Below, piece after piece: positions 12,300 to 23,809 of a stretch of DNA of 64,000 nucleotides (position 1 is the first letter of the stretch; each line of letters starts with the position of its first letter). A model generated the notes under the pieces. That model made no database searches. It worked only from the letters and a program-made list of their open reading frames with translations, and was not told the DNA's origin. Position numbers and translations under genes: made by a program. Origin of the DNA: Knoxdaviesia capensis (lineage: Eukaryota > Ascomycota > Sordariomycetes > Microascales > Gondwanamycetaceae); assembly GCA_001510575.1 (NCBI GenBank), contig LNGK01000004.1:1542537-1606536 (forward strand), in the 5' to 3' direction.

Positions 12300-15200
12300 G
12301 GGTAAGGTAACTATCTACCGATAGACGATAGACGCTTACGATCTAGCTCGAGAAGGCGACGACTAGTATACTAAAGGCTACGAATAGGCTAGCTATCCTT
12401 GACGTACGCTAGGAATAGGTTAAACCTATTATGGCGTTTATTAAGCCGATAACCGCCTAGTGACTCTAGAGTATAGGTATTTCCCTAGTAAACGTCGATA
12501 ATAAGCTACGGTCCGTCGTAGAATAGCTTATGTTTATGCTTTTACGGTCGATATCGTAACGTCTAGTCGCCTTTACCGAAAATGCGATACGTAGCCTTAT
12601 CGTTCTATAATATAGCACGGATATATATTCGGTATACCTTTATAGAGTTAGATAATAGGCGAACGGTCTTAAATAACTATCTTTTACGAGCTAAATCTTA
12701 CTAAGAGGCGATAACTTCGTCTATAGTAGGCTCCCGTTCGTATGGCGTAGTAATGTAGGTGGCGCTATCGTAGGGCTCGGTACCGAAAAGTAGGTAATAC
12801 GGGGAAAAGCTACTTATTTACGGTCTATTTAGGTAGATACGTATAGCTTTAGGAATAATTATTAGCTAATCGATATCTTCTCGGTTTTTAGTATTAGCGC
12901 CGGCTAGATAGCTGGCGATATGCTTAATTTACCCGTTAAAGCGCTTAACTCGGCTATTCGTCCGTAGATAGTATATCGTTATATAATACTATTATATAGG
13001 GGGGTTATAGTTAGCGAGGAGGGTCTTGAATTTATTAGAGTTAAAGGGGGTACTATTATCGGTAATAATCTCGACTAGCGGTCCGAATACTACGTAAATA
13101 CATACTACTAGTAACTTCGTAGTAGCTAAGGTGCTATTACGAGGGTTTATAGCTACTATAGCGTAGCTAGTAGCGTACTTAATTACTATTAATAGCTATA
13201 TCCGTTTACTATTAATAATGAAACGGCTAGTGAAGTCTATTCCCTAGCGTACTAATAGTCGTGCGGTTAGTATCGGTCGTAGCGATTCCGTTACTTCGGG
13301 GGGCTTTTATAGTAATTAATATTCCGTATACCGTCGAACGGCCTTATTCGTAGCTAAAATTAAGTTAGGGTGTTATACTCGTTTAGCTAATAGCGTATAT
13401 AGGGTGCTAACGCGCGTATAGCCTTCTAGCTTATAGACCTTAATAGCTTCTAAAACGGAGGCCTCGTATATTAGTATCTTTATTAGGATACGGTTAATAA
13501 TAGTATATACTTCGCCGTGAAAGATAGCGAAATAGTCCTAAACGAAGGTCGAAGGGATACGATAGGGGAGTAGATAGCTATTCTCTAGGTAGTTAATAAT
13601 ATCCTAGATATCGTGCTATCTAAGGTCGTCTAACTTCTTAATATTAGGGGCGATTAGTATGTCGTTCGTGGGTTATTCGGTATTTGTAGTGTTATTTAGA
13701 GGCTGTTCGGCGTCGTTTTACGGTAGTCGCGCCGGTAGACGTATCTTAAAACGTTGGTTCGGTAGCCTGGGGGTCTCGTTATTAGTAGTGGTAGTGGGAA
13801 AGGCGTCGGTTAACGTGTTATTATCGTTCGTTTCGTACCCTTCCTCCTTATTTATTACGAGCGCTATATCTATACGCGGCCGTAATAACTAATTAGCTAA
13901 AATATTAGCCTTTCCGGATCGGTAGTGGATACGTACGCTATAGTATGCGATTATATCGAGAAATCGTAATATTCTAGCTAGCTATTCCTACTTAGTAGTG
14001 AAAAGGCGTAGGGTTTCGTAGTCGGTAATAATAGTGATCTCGGCGGCCTCTAGCTAGCTCCTCTAATACTATAATAATATAATAACGGTAAGTATTTCTC
14101 TCTCCTAGGTACTATATCGCTACTAGGTCTTCGATAAAACGGCGCTAAAGTACGTAACCGGGCGTAAAACGCTACGTTTATTATTAGAATCGCGCTATAG
14201 TTAGAATAACGTAGCACCGATAGTATAATTAGAAGCGTCGGTCTCAAGTACCGATAGGAGTATGTAGTCGTAGTTACGTAGCTCTAGGAGGGAGGCTATA
14301 GTATCGCGAATATCGCGCTAGGCTTATAATAACTCGTTATCTAGCTATACTTATACGCCTTTAGGCTTATCTACTCTAGTATACTTATAGAGTAAACGCG
14401 CTTTATATATGAAGTAGGGGATAAAGCGGCGTAAATAGCTAGCGGTATTTAAAAAGCTACGGATCTTAGTAGTAGTAGTAGGCGCTAGTCTTTCGTAGAC
14501 GGTAGCTACTTTCTTAGGATCTAGACGAATGCCGTAGATAGAGATGATTATTCCTAAAAACTTACCTTCTTTAACGAATTATTTATACTTCTTAAGGTTT
14601 AATAATAGTTAATAGCGGCTTAATTAGCGTAGAATAGCGATTATTCTCTTAGCTAATTCTATTATTATCTTACCCTAAATATAAATATCGTCTAAAAGGC
14701 CTATAGTAAAGGTACGTACCGGCTTAAGGACCTCGTTTATAAAACGCTAGAAGGTTATAGGTACGTTTATGAGGCTAAATAGTATACGAAGCTATTCGTA
14801 TTATCTAAACGGCGTAGAAAACGCTATCTTTAGTATTACCTCGGGGTCTATAACTATCTACTAGAAGCCGTCTTCTAGGTTAAGAAAGGTATAGAATCGG
14901 TATCTAGCGGCCTATTAGAGGGAATCCTCGATATTCGGTAGTAGATAGGCTACCTTTCGCGTGATTTCGTTTAACGTACGGTAGTTAATTACGAAACGGT
15001 ATCTAGGCCGGTTATTACTAGGGAGGGGCTTCTTAGGGGGTAATAGTATAGGTACGGACTATAGGGAGTTAATAGCGTATCGAATAATACCGAGTAAGAG
15101 TAGTTTATTAGTAAATTCCTTTATAATTTCACGTTAATAGGGGCTATAGCGGCGTAGGGGGAGAGATCTAGGTTTAGTATTAGCGGTCTTAATATTATGC

Positions 15201-16150
15201 TAAGTACGGGCCTTTACGTCCGGTCTAGTATCGAAATACCATAGAATAAAGATAAAGGTGTTATTATTAAAGGCTTTTCATATAATAGCTAGGGCTTTAG
15301 TATTTACCTTCTTCTATTAGTTTTCTATAATAATATAGGTACCGCGAATAGCGTCGCGCTTTATACGCTCTTTCGCGAGTAATAGTTACTTCTTATACTC
15401 GGGTAATAGCTCTTCGTTAAATTCAATAGTTACTCGGTTAGTATTTACCATTCTAGGAAACGTTTATCGGGGTAAAGGGGTGCTATTATACTATTACTTA
15501 GCGAGGTACGTAATAAAGGGAAACGATTCGGAGGTAATATAGGAGAGGGTATAAGTATCGGGATCCGCGGGTAAAATACTATAAATATATATCAATAGAG
15601 GTAAAGGGGGGTTCTTATCGTAGAAAGAGGTAGGATTATCGTGAAAAGAGGTGATATTATCGTAGGAAGAGGTAATATTTATTAGACTAGAATCGGTAGT
15701 AGAGGTAGTATAGGTAATAGCGATATTATCTCGTCTCTAGGGAGGGTAGAAATATGGAATAACGGGGGAATCGCGTAGGAGTGTGAGCTTTATCGTGCTA
15801 TTAGCGTTAGTATAACCGAGCTTCGTAGCTCCGCTTCGGCCGATAGTTAGGTTAGTAGGGTAGGTACCGTTAGTAATAATACCGGCTACTATAGAAATAA
15901 CCTCGGATAATCCGTTAATAGTCGTTAATCGGAAGGAAATAACGATATCGTTAATAATAGCGAAGCTATTATTACCGCCTAGGCTACTAAGGCGTAGAGG
16001 GTTAGCGGATCGGTATAGCGCTAAATAACGACGGGCGTACGATTCAGAGACGAATACGCTAGCTATTCCGGTATCGATAAATACTATAAGCGGCGTTTAT
16101 TAGTTATTCGTTAGTGAACCGGTATAGAGGCGGTATCGTTTACGGTATCC
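12300..16150 (-). pseudogene. Gypsy pol pseudogene, copy B
   Basis: Minus-strand pol with the same order as copy A. The protease active site reads IDTG (about 16,083-16,070) and the RT catalytic LDD is at 14692-14687, so these sites are intact, unlike in copy A. Glutamine codons are converted to stops through RT, RNase H and integrase. CpA loss and TpG retention differ between patches, so damage is partly strand-biased. Confidence 0.88.
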
Positions 16151-19100
16151 TTCGCGTCGTAGCTATTTTATTAGTATCTTACTAATTAACGTTAATTCCT
16201 CTACTAAAGGGATTATAAATAGTATAGAATAGTAGGTAACGTTAGCGAAATAGTTATTATCTACGTCTAAGCCTATAGCTTCTAAGAGGGGAGATCCTTT
16301 AGGAGATAAGTCTTCTTTCTATATAGGATATATGCTATAAATAGCGGGCTTCTTATCCCCTCTCCTATTATTCCGCTATCCTTTATCCGTTATTAGTCTA
16401 TCTTTATTCCTAGAGGGGTAGGGAGTAGGGGAACGGTATATCTTTCGGTTATAAGAAGGTCTTCGTAAATAGTTACGGTCGCGGGAGGTATTTCGAGAAT
16501 AGTTACGAGGCTTACGGGAATAACTACGATTATCTATCGTTCGGCCTCGATTTATCGTGAAACGCGTGTTCTAGCGCGCCTTTTAATATCGATCGTTATT
16601 CTTAGTACGTGGCTCCGTATATTCGCGAACCTAATAACCTATCTTTCCGTACCGGAAATACGTGGATTTATCTCTATCTTTATCTTACGTGATGTAATTA
16701 AGTACTTCTTTACAGGTTCTAAATTATAGCGTTTCTCCTTCCTCCTCGGTCTTTGGCGTGCTACTTAGCTAAGCGGCGTATAATTATCTAGTCTTTAATA
16801 GGTAGTAGGTAGTATTAACTATAGTACGGATACTAGAGTCGGGGGTTATATCCTACCGTATCTTATACTATAAGTCCGTAATATTATAGCGTAGAATATC
16901 CTCTACTATACGTTAAATATAGTATATTTCGAGTAAGTTATCGGTAGAATTCTATACTATTTTAGCTAAAAGTTTAATAGCTTTATATTCGGACTTATTC
17001 TAATAATTAAACGCGAGAGCTATGAATACGCGTGAAGGGGTAGATATTAGTATGCGACTAGAGATAAATATTAGTATAGATTCTACTAGTATAAGCTATA
17101 GTATATCGGTATACTATCGAATAAAATGCTAAAGGGGTATAAATTCGCCTCTAATTACTAGTAGTATTCGAGACGTCTAATACGTATATAGAATTATAGA
17201 TTTATATAAGTAGGTTTAAATACGTACTAATTATACTATAACTATATAGTCTACCTTACTTAAGTAGTCGCTTTATAGCTAACTAATAGCTTTTTTACTA
17301 TTTTTCTTACGATCTTCTCTATTACTAATATCCGATAGGAGTATTAGCTCTAGAAACGTCGCTTAGAGGTATTAATACTACCCGATAGCGTACTTATCGT
17401 TTATTAGAGGTATATTATACTTTATTAGACTACCTTCGATAGCTAAATTCCCGTTTTCTAAACGAGGGCCTAGGAATCGTCCTTTAATAGCTAGCTATAA
17501 TAGTGGTGTAAAGCCGTTAATGCTAATATCGGTGAACGGTTTACTTTTAGGTCCTAGATGTAATTTCGCTTAAAATATCACTTTAGGGGGTGTCGTTTAT
17601 GAGGGTATTCGCTAGAATAGTGTAGGAAATATTAGAAATGTACTACTATCGTATACTCCTTATCTATATATATAACCTTATTATCCTTCTAGAACCGTAC
17701 TACCTATGCCTCTTGGTGTTTATAATATAATATACGGTACCGAGGGCTAGTTTCTCGTTAGTTGGACGCTAGTTGTAGGTAATGATGGGTTATTAGCTGT
17801 GGTTACGCTGGAAAGGGGGCTCTTTCTGCTTGGGTCGGTAGGTAATGGTGGTCTTATTATCTATGGACTAGCTAATGATAGCGAGGGAGTAGGAAAAGAG
17901 GATGAGGTAGCTATGGCTATAGCCGGTGAGTTGCTACGGCTTATAGCGTCTATTAGCTTTTCTAGAAGCTTTTCTATTATCGTACTAATAATAGTATTTA
18001 TGTTATCGGCACGTTCTTTCTCTCTCGCTTATCTATTAAAGCTGGACTCTATATAGTCTATGAGTAGCGCTTTTATTATTTACTTTAATTCCTCGATCGT
18101 AATAGACTCGGTATATTGAGGTGGTGGACTACTTACCGGCTAAGCCGGTGGGATATTTGTCCCGTTATCTATAGCCTTTCCTTTCCCTCGTCCTATTATT
18201 ATCTAACGATTGTATGTAATGGGGGTTACTTCCGTAGGGGGTTGTAGCTCCTTAACTAGTAACTTACTAGTTTGTGGGTTAGTTGTGGCGCTTACCTTAC
18301 TTAAGGCTTTAAGGTTATAGGTAATGCTTTTATCTCTTTTACGTAGAACACGTTATTCTTTATCTAATATTTAGCGTAAAAGCGGATATTAGCGGTCTAG
18401 GCTTACTAGGAAATAGGGGGGGTTAGGGATATAAACCGATAGTAAGTAGGAGCGAAGTAGAAATAAATGGGGAAAACTAGGGTATAATAGTCGTAAATAG
18501 TTAGATAGTCTGGATTTATGGGGTTAATAATAGGGGGAAAGAGTGGTGGAAAGGTTAACTATTAGAAAAGAAATAGGGCTAGTGAAATGGGAAATAAGAC
18601 TATTAGTATGTAAAAGGGGTATAAAGGGGGTATAAAAGCGGGTTAGTCTTAGAATAAGAGGTAGATTAGTAATTAGAGTTAAATAGAATAGGAGAATAGG
18701 TAATAAAGGAAGTCCGTAAATAGAGATAGTAGAAAATAATCGAAAATAGTAGAAATGCTGAGACGTTAGTTGTTGGAACGGTAGGAGTCTTAGAAATAAC
18801 TAGTAAAAATCGTAGAAATAAATAGGTAAAGTCGTAGAATAAAGGAAAAATCGTAGAAAAGTCGTAGAAATAAATGGAAATGGGTGGATTGGCTATTAAA
18901 TGTTTAGTAATAGGACTTAAACCTATTAGTGGTATCCGATAGCTTAGGAGGTATAGGAAAGGCACGCGGGGGGCGTGTAAAACGTCGGTAAAGGTAGGGT
19001 AATTCGGTGTTTTACTAGAGTAATAGTAGTTAATTAGCTATTGGTTTAGTAAGGACGGAATTAAAAGAAGGAAAATGAAAGATATTTATTTAACGCGCTT

Positions 19101-19362
19101 TCGTTACTAAAAGGAGGTTGAATAGAAAGGGCTTTTATAAAAGAAAGGTAATTCGTGGTTTACTACGGCGGAAAGTAGTAAAGCTATCGGTGGAGGTGAA
19201 TTCTAAATTGAAAGAAAGGAAAGTCGAGATGTCGGTCGATTGCGTATTAATTAGGACTCGAACCTAGAGGAAAGGTAGTCGATTGCGATGGTTGGGCTTT
19301 AAAGGAAGGTTAATAAGAGATTAATAGTATGAGTATTACGCTTATAAAAAATTAATTTTTTA

Positions 19363-19644
19363 TGATTCCTAGATATATAGTCTAAAGGACTAATAAATGA
19401 GTTATAATTGTAAGGTACGTATAGAGAAATATATATAAAGGGAAGCTTAAATTTTTTTCTATCTTAAGATGTTTCCTATGAAAGCGTAGTAGATGTCTAC
19501 CTTTTATAGGTCTTTTGCTAGCTCTTTAAGGCATTTATGTGTATATAGATATATACCTAAATGCTTACCGCTGGGTAGTATCCACGTGCATTGGTGTACG
19601 TTTATACGTATTTGCAATACACTCTGACCTATTAGGGATCTACA
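19363..19644 (-). repeat. 5' LTR of Gypsy copy B
   Basis: This 282-bp LTR runs TGATTCCTAG...GGGATCTACA on the plus strand (TGTAGATCC...GGAATCA in element orientation), with intact TG/CA ends. It retains more CpA/TpG than the other LTR copies. Just inside it (19,320-19,362) is an A/T-rich stretch where a primer-binding site would be expected. None is recognisable after mutation. Confidence 0.92.
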
Positions 19645-20089
19645 CTATAATATCTAACTACGAGTCGATAATGCTAGTACTCTTAAGCTTATTAATAACC
19701 CGAGATTCTATAATAAGAGTAAGCATATATACCTGAAATTTCATCTAATTCGGGAATCCGTTCGTTCTAAGTTTTTATCCGTTAAATACGTTTTAAATAC
19801 GGAATAAATAGCTAATATCTTAACTAAGCTACTTAGTTTCTAGCTTTATAACCGATTTCGAAGTACTCTAATGAAATAAGATACGTTTTTTTTTCTTTTC
19901 TAAAGGTTTTTAGGTTTTTATATATTTTCTTTTCCTACGCTTCCTATATTAAAGTTTTTTTTTAATAAAGATTTTCTTCCTCTATTAAAGTTTTTTTTCT
20001 TTTCCTTACCTAATAATAGTATTCCTATATTATTTATTCCGAGGGGCGTATATTAAGCCTATTTTAAACGCATTTGCGTCCGAGGGGCG
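19645..20089 (+). mobile_element. Ty1/Copia fragment: end of RNase H and 3' untranslated part
   Basis: The frame resumes with VDNASTLKLINNPRF, then KSKHIYLKFHLIRE, VKYVL and IANILTKLLS. These match the Copia RNase H end (catalytic Asp of the CDN motif, the TKHID-like motif, and DILTKPL). A T-rich non-coding tail follows from about 19,880. Two copies of CCGAGGGGCGT (20039-20049 and 20080-20090) look like polypurine-tract sequence before an LTR. RIP damage fades by about 20,060. Confidence 0.85.
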
Positions 20090-20278
20090 TGTGAGGAAGG
20101 ACGGAAATACGTGGATCACGTGACCTGGGCTGAAGCCTGGTTCTGGCTAGCCTATAAATGCTGGACTTCTATCTATTTCTAGTCTAGCTCATTTCTTCCT
20201 CCTACATCTAACTTTTTACTCAATTCCTAAGTTAAATTCCATTAACTTATTCATCTTCCGTCATCATTCTAAACAACA
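20090..20278 (+). repeat. Candidate Copia 3' LTR (TG...CA)
   Basis: This 189-bp stretch begins TGTGAGG directly after a purine-rich CCGAGGGGCG and ends AACAACA, giving the TGT...ACA ends usual for Copia LTRs. It contains a TATA-like CCTATAAATG (20151-20160). Against this call, it is scarcely RIP-mutated while the Copia interior is heavily mutated, and no second LTR is in the window to compare. It could instead be host promoter sequence of ARV1. Confidence 0.35.
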
Positions 20279-20594
20279 GGGTTAACCCTTCCATTTTTAG
20301 GGTTGGAAGAATTGGAAATCACGTGAACTAGCAAACACACCACCCTAAAGCCGATCTTTTCGCCGGAAGCTTTCCACCTCCGACTGACGACGACACTCGC
20401 TCCCACGATCTCCTCGAGGACCTCAGGTCCAATGCTATCTCCGATTTCCGAACCACACGCAGTGTGACACTTCCACCCGGACATTCAGAGTGTCTGCAAA
20501 CCCGCTCCTGTCCCCGAACACCAATCTCCGCACCCTTTCCGTCTGTCTCCACGCGCCCGTCTCCGGGGAGGGGTGCGCGCGCGTTCCCGCAACC
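20279..20594 (+). promoter_or_regulatory. ARV1 upstream region with TAGGGTT and TCACGTGA motifs
   Basis: No gene is seen here. A TAGGGTT element (20298-20304) lies 14 bp before a perfect TCACGTGA E-box (20319-20326), about 270 bp upstream of the ARV1 start. The same pair occurs before the V-ATPase subunit e gene. Binding by Tbf1-like and Cbf1-like factors is inference. Confidence 0.45.
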
Positions 20595-21631
20595 ATGCCG
20601 ATCTGCATCGAATGCCGCCACCCGGTCGAGAAGCTGTGGACGCTGTACTCGGGGCCGGACGACAAGGGCGGCGGCCACAACATCCGGCTGGCGGTGTGCA
20701 AGAAGTGCGGGCGGTTCTGCGACAAGTACGTCGAGCACGACTTTGTCGTGCTGTTCATCGACCTCGTGCTTATCAAGCCGCAGGTGTACCGCCACCTGCT
20801 GCATAACACGCTGATGCGCGAGAATGACCAGTTTGATGTAAGCATGAGATTGTGTTTCTTTTTTCTTTTTTCGGTTCGCGCGCACGCGGGTTTGTGGTGC
20901 GGGACGGCTACTGACAACACGGCTGTGTGTGCACTAGCTCTCGATCATCCGCCTAAGTATCCTCCTCCTCCTGTTCGACGTCTACCTCACCTGGGCGCGG
21001 ATCGAGAAACAGGCGCTGCCGGGTCTCGAAAGCGATATCCCGAACCTCGGCCTCCTCTCCAATCAACCGATCTTTGTGCAGTACCTCTTTTTCCGTGAGT
21101 CTCCGTCGCACACACACACACAACACGGTGTCTACCAAGCATACTAACTCCATCTGCGGTTCACCAGTGATCCTCTGCCTGCTCTCAACCCTCGCCTTCC
21201 ACCTCAGCATCCGCTTCCTGACCTCCTCACCACTCTCGCCACTCAACCTGCTCAAGATCTTCCCGACATGCCCCCGGCCCAACTCGGTCTCGACCGCGCT
21301 GATGGTCTCGTCCTCCACCAAGCTGTTCCCCATTTTGATGGTCATCTGGGAGTACGACGTGCCCGCATCCGCCCGCTCGCTCGGCTGGGCCGTGGTGGCC
21401 AACAACGTCGAGGCCCTGCGCATCCTGCTCGACTGCGGCTACGGCATCGCCACCCTGCTCGCCACCGTCGGCGCCCTGAGTCGCTGGTTCGTTGGCCGCT
21501 GCGTGCTGCTTGCCGCCGGGATGGGCGGCGCTGACTCGGCGGGCGAGCCTGGCGTCGCGGCTGATGGCAAGGCGTTGTGGGCTATGTTGATTTATCTACG
21601 CGACTGGGCTGGCCGGCTGGCGGTGGGGTAA
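20595..21631 (+). CDS. ARV1: ARV1-family ER lipid/sterol homeostasis protein
   Basis: Three exons (20595-20837, 20938-21094, 21168-21631) give 287 residues with matching phases. The N-terminus carries the ARV1 homology zinc module: MPICIEC (Cys4, Cys7) and VCKKCGRFCDKYVEHD (Cys35, Cys38), followed by the conserved VLIDL-type region and LIKPQVYRHLL. Hydrophobic segments follow in exon 2 (SIIRLSILLLLF), at the exon 2/3 join and near the C-terminus. ARV1 proteins are ER membrane proteins needed for sterol distribution and, in yeast, for handling early GPI intermediates. The first ATG of the Cys-rich module is used as start; upstream ATGs lie in other contexts. An intron branch-point-like CTAAC (near 21,144) precedes exon 3. 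The C-terminal tail after about residue 240 is poorly conserved in the family. Confidence 0.92.
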
Positions 21632-22427
21632 ACCAGGGTTGGTGCGTGGTGGAGTTTCTGTGTTGATTGTCGATTTGGCATTCCTGCTTTGCATGCATAT
21701 AGACTTTTCCATATATACAGCGAATGCTTTTTTCAGTCATGTCATGATGGGCGAATATCTCTCACGCGAGTGATCTCGTGATCCCACGATGGCACTGTCG
21801 CGGATCAACCGCGTGCACCAAGTCTGTGTGGTAGCCTACATCAAAAGGCATGATCCGTGAGGTGAGGAAGTATCAAAAAAGTATATATAGAACGCCGTAA
21901 AACAAAAGTCCAAAGATCCAAAGCTGAACAGAAGCCTAGAATACATACACACACACACCTACGCACACTGCACCAACAAGCCGTGCGTATTCATCCCATC
22001 CCAGGGCCAACTGAGACCCGAGGCGTTTCCACCAGCGAGACAGCAAAATAGAAAGGGCAAGCCAGCAAAACTTCAACAGCGATGCAGATAGTCAATCACC
22101 CGGAGCCGAGGAAACATGAACGGCCCCAGTCGACGGTATTTCGCGCACCGGAACCCGTTTGTTGTGAGTCCCGGGAGGGGGTCGAAGCGAGCCGATGGAC
22201 GAAGAGCGGGACACGTTGCCGGCCGAAACAAAGAAAACAGAGAGAAAGGGCGGTGTTTCCGGGAAACACACCAGAGGAGGTATCGTGATATAGAGTTCGA
22301 GAGAGAGGTTTTGAAAGGGTGAAGGCGACGATAGAGAGTCGCTCATTTCTGTTTGGGATTGCGAGGGGGGAAGTGGAACGCAGCAGGAGTTTCTCGATCC
22401 GCGCGGTTCATCGGGGGGAAAGGCGAA
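21632..22427. other. Convergent intergenic region ARV1 / V-ATPase subunit e
   Basis: This is 3' flank for two converging genes. Short open frames on both strands (22,082-22,350) lack codon bias or recognisable motifs. I see no RNA gene or repeat. Confidence 0.6.
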
Positions 22428-22950
22428 TCATATGCTGCCCGGGTCCACGCTGCCGACCACGCGGAGCGTTGTGCGCCGCGGCTCGACCAGCGGGTGCAGC
22501 TGCGCGAGGAACGTGATGGCCCACATGAGGTAGCAGCTCACGAAGGCGAGGATGAGCGATGAGCGCCAGATGCTAGATACGCGGGAAGCAAGCGAGGGCG
22601 CCGTACACGTTAGTCTTCTATTGCCCGTCCAGCCAGGTATCCGGGGTCCGGGTCGGTCGTCGTCGTCGTTGGGAAGGGGGGGGGGAGAATGGGGGGAGGT
22701 TCTTACAGCTGAGTCTCGCCCTTCGGCGCGAAGAACCACGCCGCCAGCGAAAACGCCACCACGAAGGCCAGGCCGATGAAGATGCTGTACCTGCACGAAG
22801 CCCAAAGCCAACACCGTCAGCATACACACACAAAAAACAACAACGTCAACCGCCATCCGCCATGCAAAACCGCGCAAGAAACACAACACGGCCGTGGTGC
22901 TAGAAATAAACCCGCGAACCCGAGAAAACCAAAACTCACCCTTGGGCCAT
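22428..22950 (-). CDS. VMA9: V-type proton ATPase subunit e (Vma9/ATP6V0E family)
   Basis: Three exons (22950-22940, 22790-22707, 22572-22428) encode 79 residues. The first exon is only 11 nt (MAQ plus two bases of Gly). The protein begins MAQGYSIFIGLAFVVAF, then WFFAPKGETQ, then IWRSSLILAFVSCYLMWAI, and a short basic tail. Two transmembrane helices with the APKG(E)...W...L...CYLMW pattern mark the small e subunit of the membrane V0 sector. It is needed for V0 assembly and vacuolar acidification. Length fits the family (about 70-80 aa). Phases 2, 2 and 0 close correctly at TGA 22430-22428. A gene finder requiring long exons would miss it. Upstream carries a TCACGTGA/TAGGGTT pair. Confidence 0.9.
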
Positions 22951-23809
22951 GGCGTTCAGCAGCTATCTTGTTGATTTAAGTGTTAAGCGAGTGGACGAAA
23001 CGAGTAGAAATGAAGGAAAAGGTCTAGTATATAAGCCAAATAGAGGGTGGTTGATAGATCGATAGAGAGAAGAAAATGGTGATAGTTTGCGAAAAGAGGC
23101 AATTAATGGAAGCTTGGAAAAAGCTGTAGCTTTTTGGGGTTGCCTTCGTCACGTGACTTGATAATCCCTTATGGCTAGGGTTAGGGTTGTGGTGCTCCGT
23201 TACGCAGACGGTACTAAGGAGATCGTGGAGAATCTTTGGGAGGTTATTTGGCTCAAGTATAACATGCACAGAACCAGAGAAAAGTATGGCATAGAAGAAT
23301 CACAAGCAGCTGGTCATGAGTAGACAGACTGACATCAATCTCACTGAAGTACTGTGAGTGTAGAGAACAAACTCAGGATTTTAACATAGATATATCTGAC
23401 CAACATATATTACAAGCACCCGAGAAGAGAAAAGGCCCCCGAAAAGCATGGATAGTAGTAGCTGGGTAACCGCCAAACTTTGCAAGACTTGAAGAAAACA
23501 AGCTGGCCACCGACGGCTGCGTCGTATGAGAGAAAGCGAACAGAGAGAACAGGACAATTATGAAGGGAAGAGAGGGAGATCGGACTAGAGAAGAAGAAGA
23601 AGCTGTCTATGTATAGTATGTAAGGGCGATAGAAAACAAAAACAAAAGAAAAGACCACGAGAAGGAAGGGGTCCGAGTGTGACCACCAGTTCGGCGCTAC
23701 ATATCCAAGAAGACGCAGAAACAGGAAAAGAAAAAGGGTATATATCCAGAGTTTAAAAGAGAAAGGCCAATGAATTGAACAGAAGGAACGCAAAAAAGAG
23801 AAAGTGCCA
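22951..23809. promoter_or_regulatory. Intergenic region upstream of V-ATPase subunit e, with E-box and telomere-like motif
   Basis: GTCACGTGAC (23148-23157) is a perfect palindromic E-box about 200 bp upstream of the V-ATPase e start. CTAGGGTTAGGGTT (23175-23188) lies 20 bp farther upstream. The rest (23,200-23,809) is 3' flank of the LysM gene. No other gene is seen. Confidence 0.5.

Larger units (their letters stand above)
9809..19644 (-). mobile_element. Ty3/Gypsy LTR retrotransposon, copy B, full length, RIP-degraded
   Basis: This complete 9,836-bp element reads on the minus strand: 5' LTR 19644-19363, knuckle near 16,670-16,625, protease near 16,120-16,040, RT near 15,030-14,380, integrase near 13,260-12,330, extra ORF about 11,520-10,500, and 3' LTR 10090-9809. 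Inverted Copia-copy alignment with copy A is collinear (7457 pairs with 11881; 1 pairs with 19096). Copy B is somewhat less damaged: the protease keeps DTG and RT keeps the LDD box (14687-14692). It has many in-frame stops and cannot be active by itself. It splits a Copia RNase H frame. A clean target-site duplication is not visible: TATTA precedes 9809 and CTATA follows 19644. Confidence 0.92.

Noticed and set aside
17799..18965. Open frames of 85-99 codons in the RIP region
   Set aside because: They lie in the gag part or leader of Gypsy copy B on either strand, without conserved motifs; RIP composition creates chance frames.
20328..20920. Minus-strand frames of 161-185 codons
   Set aside because: They are antisense to the well-supported ARV1 first exon.
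23175..23188. TTAGGG-like repeat as an interstitial telomere
   Set aside because: Only two units are present, in a promoter position, so a telobox is a better explanation than telomeric remnant.
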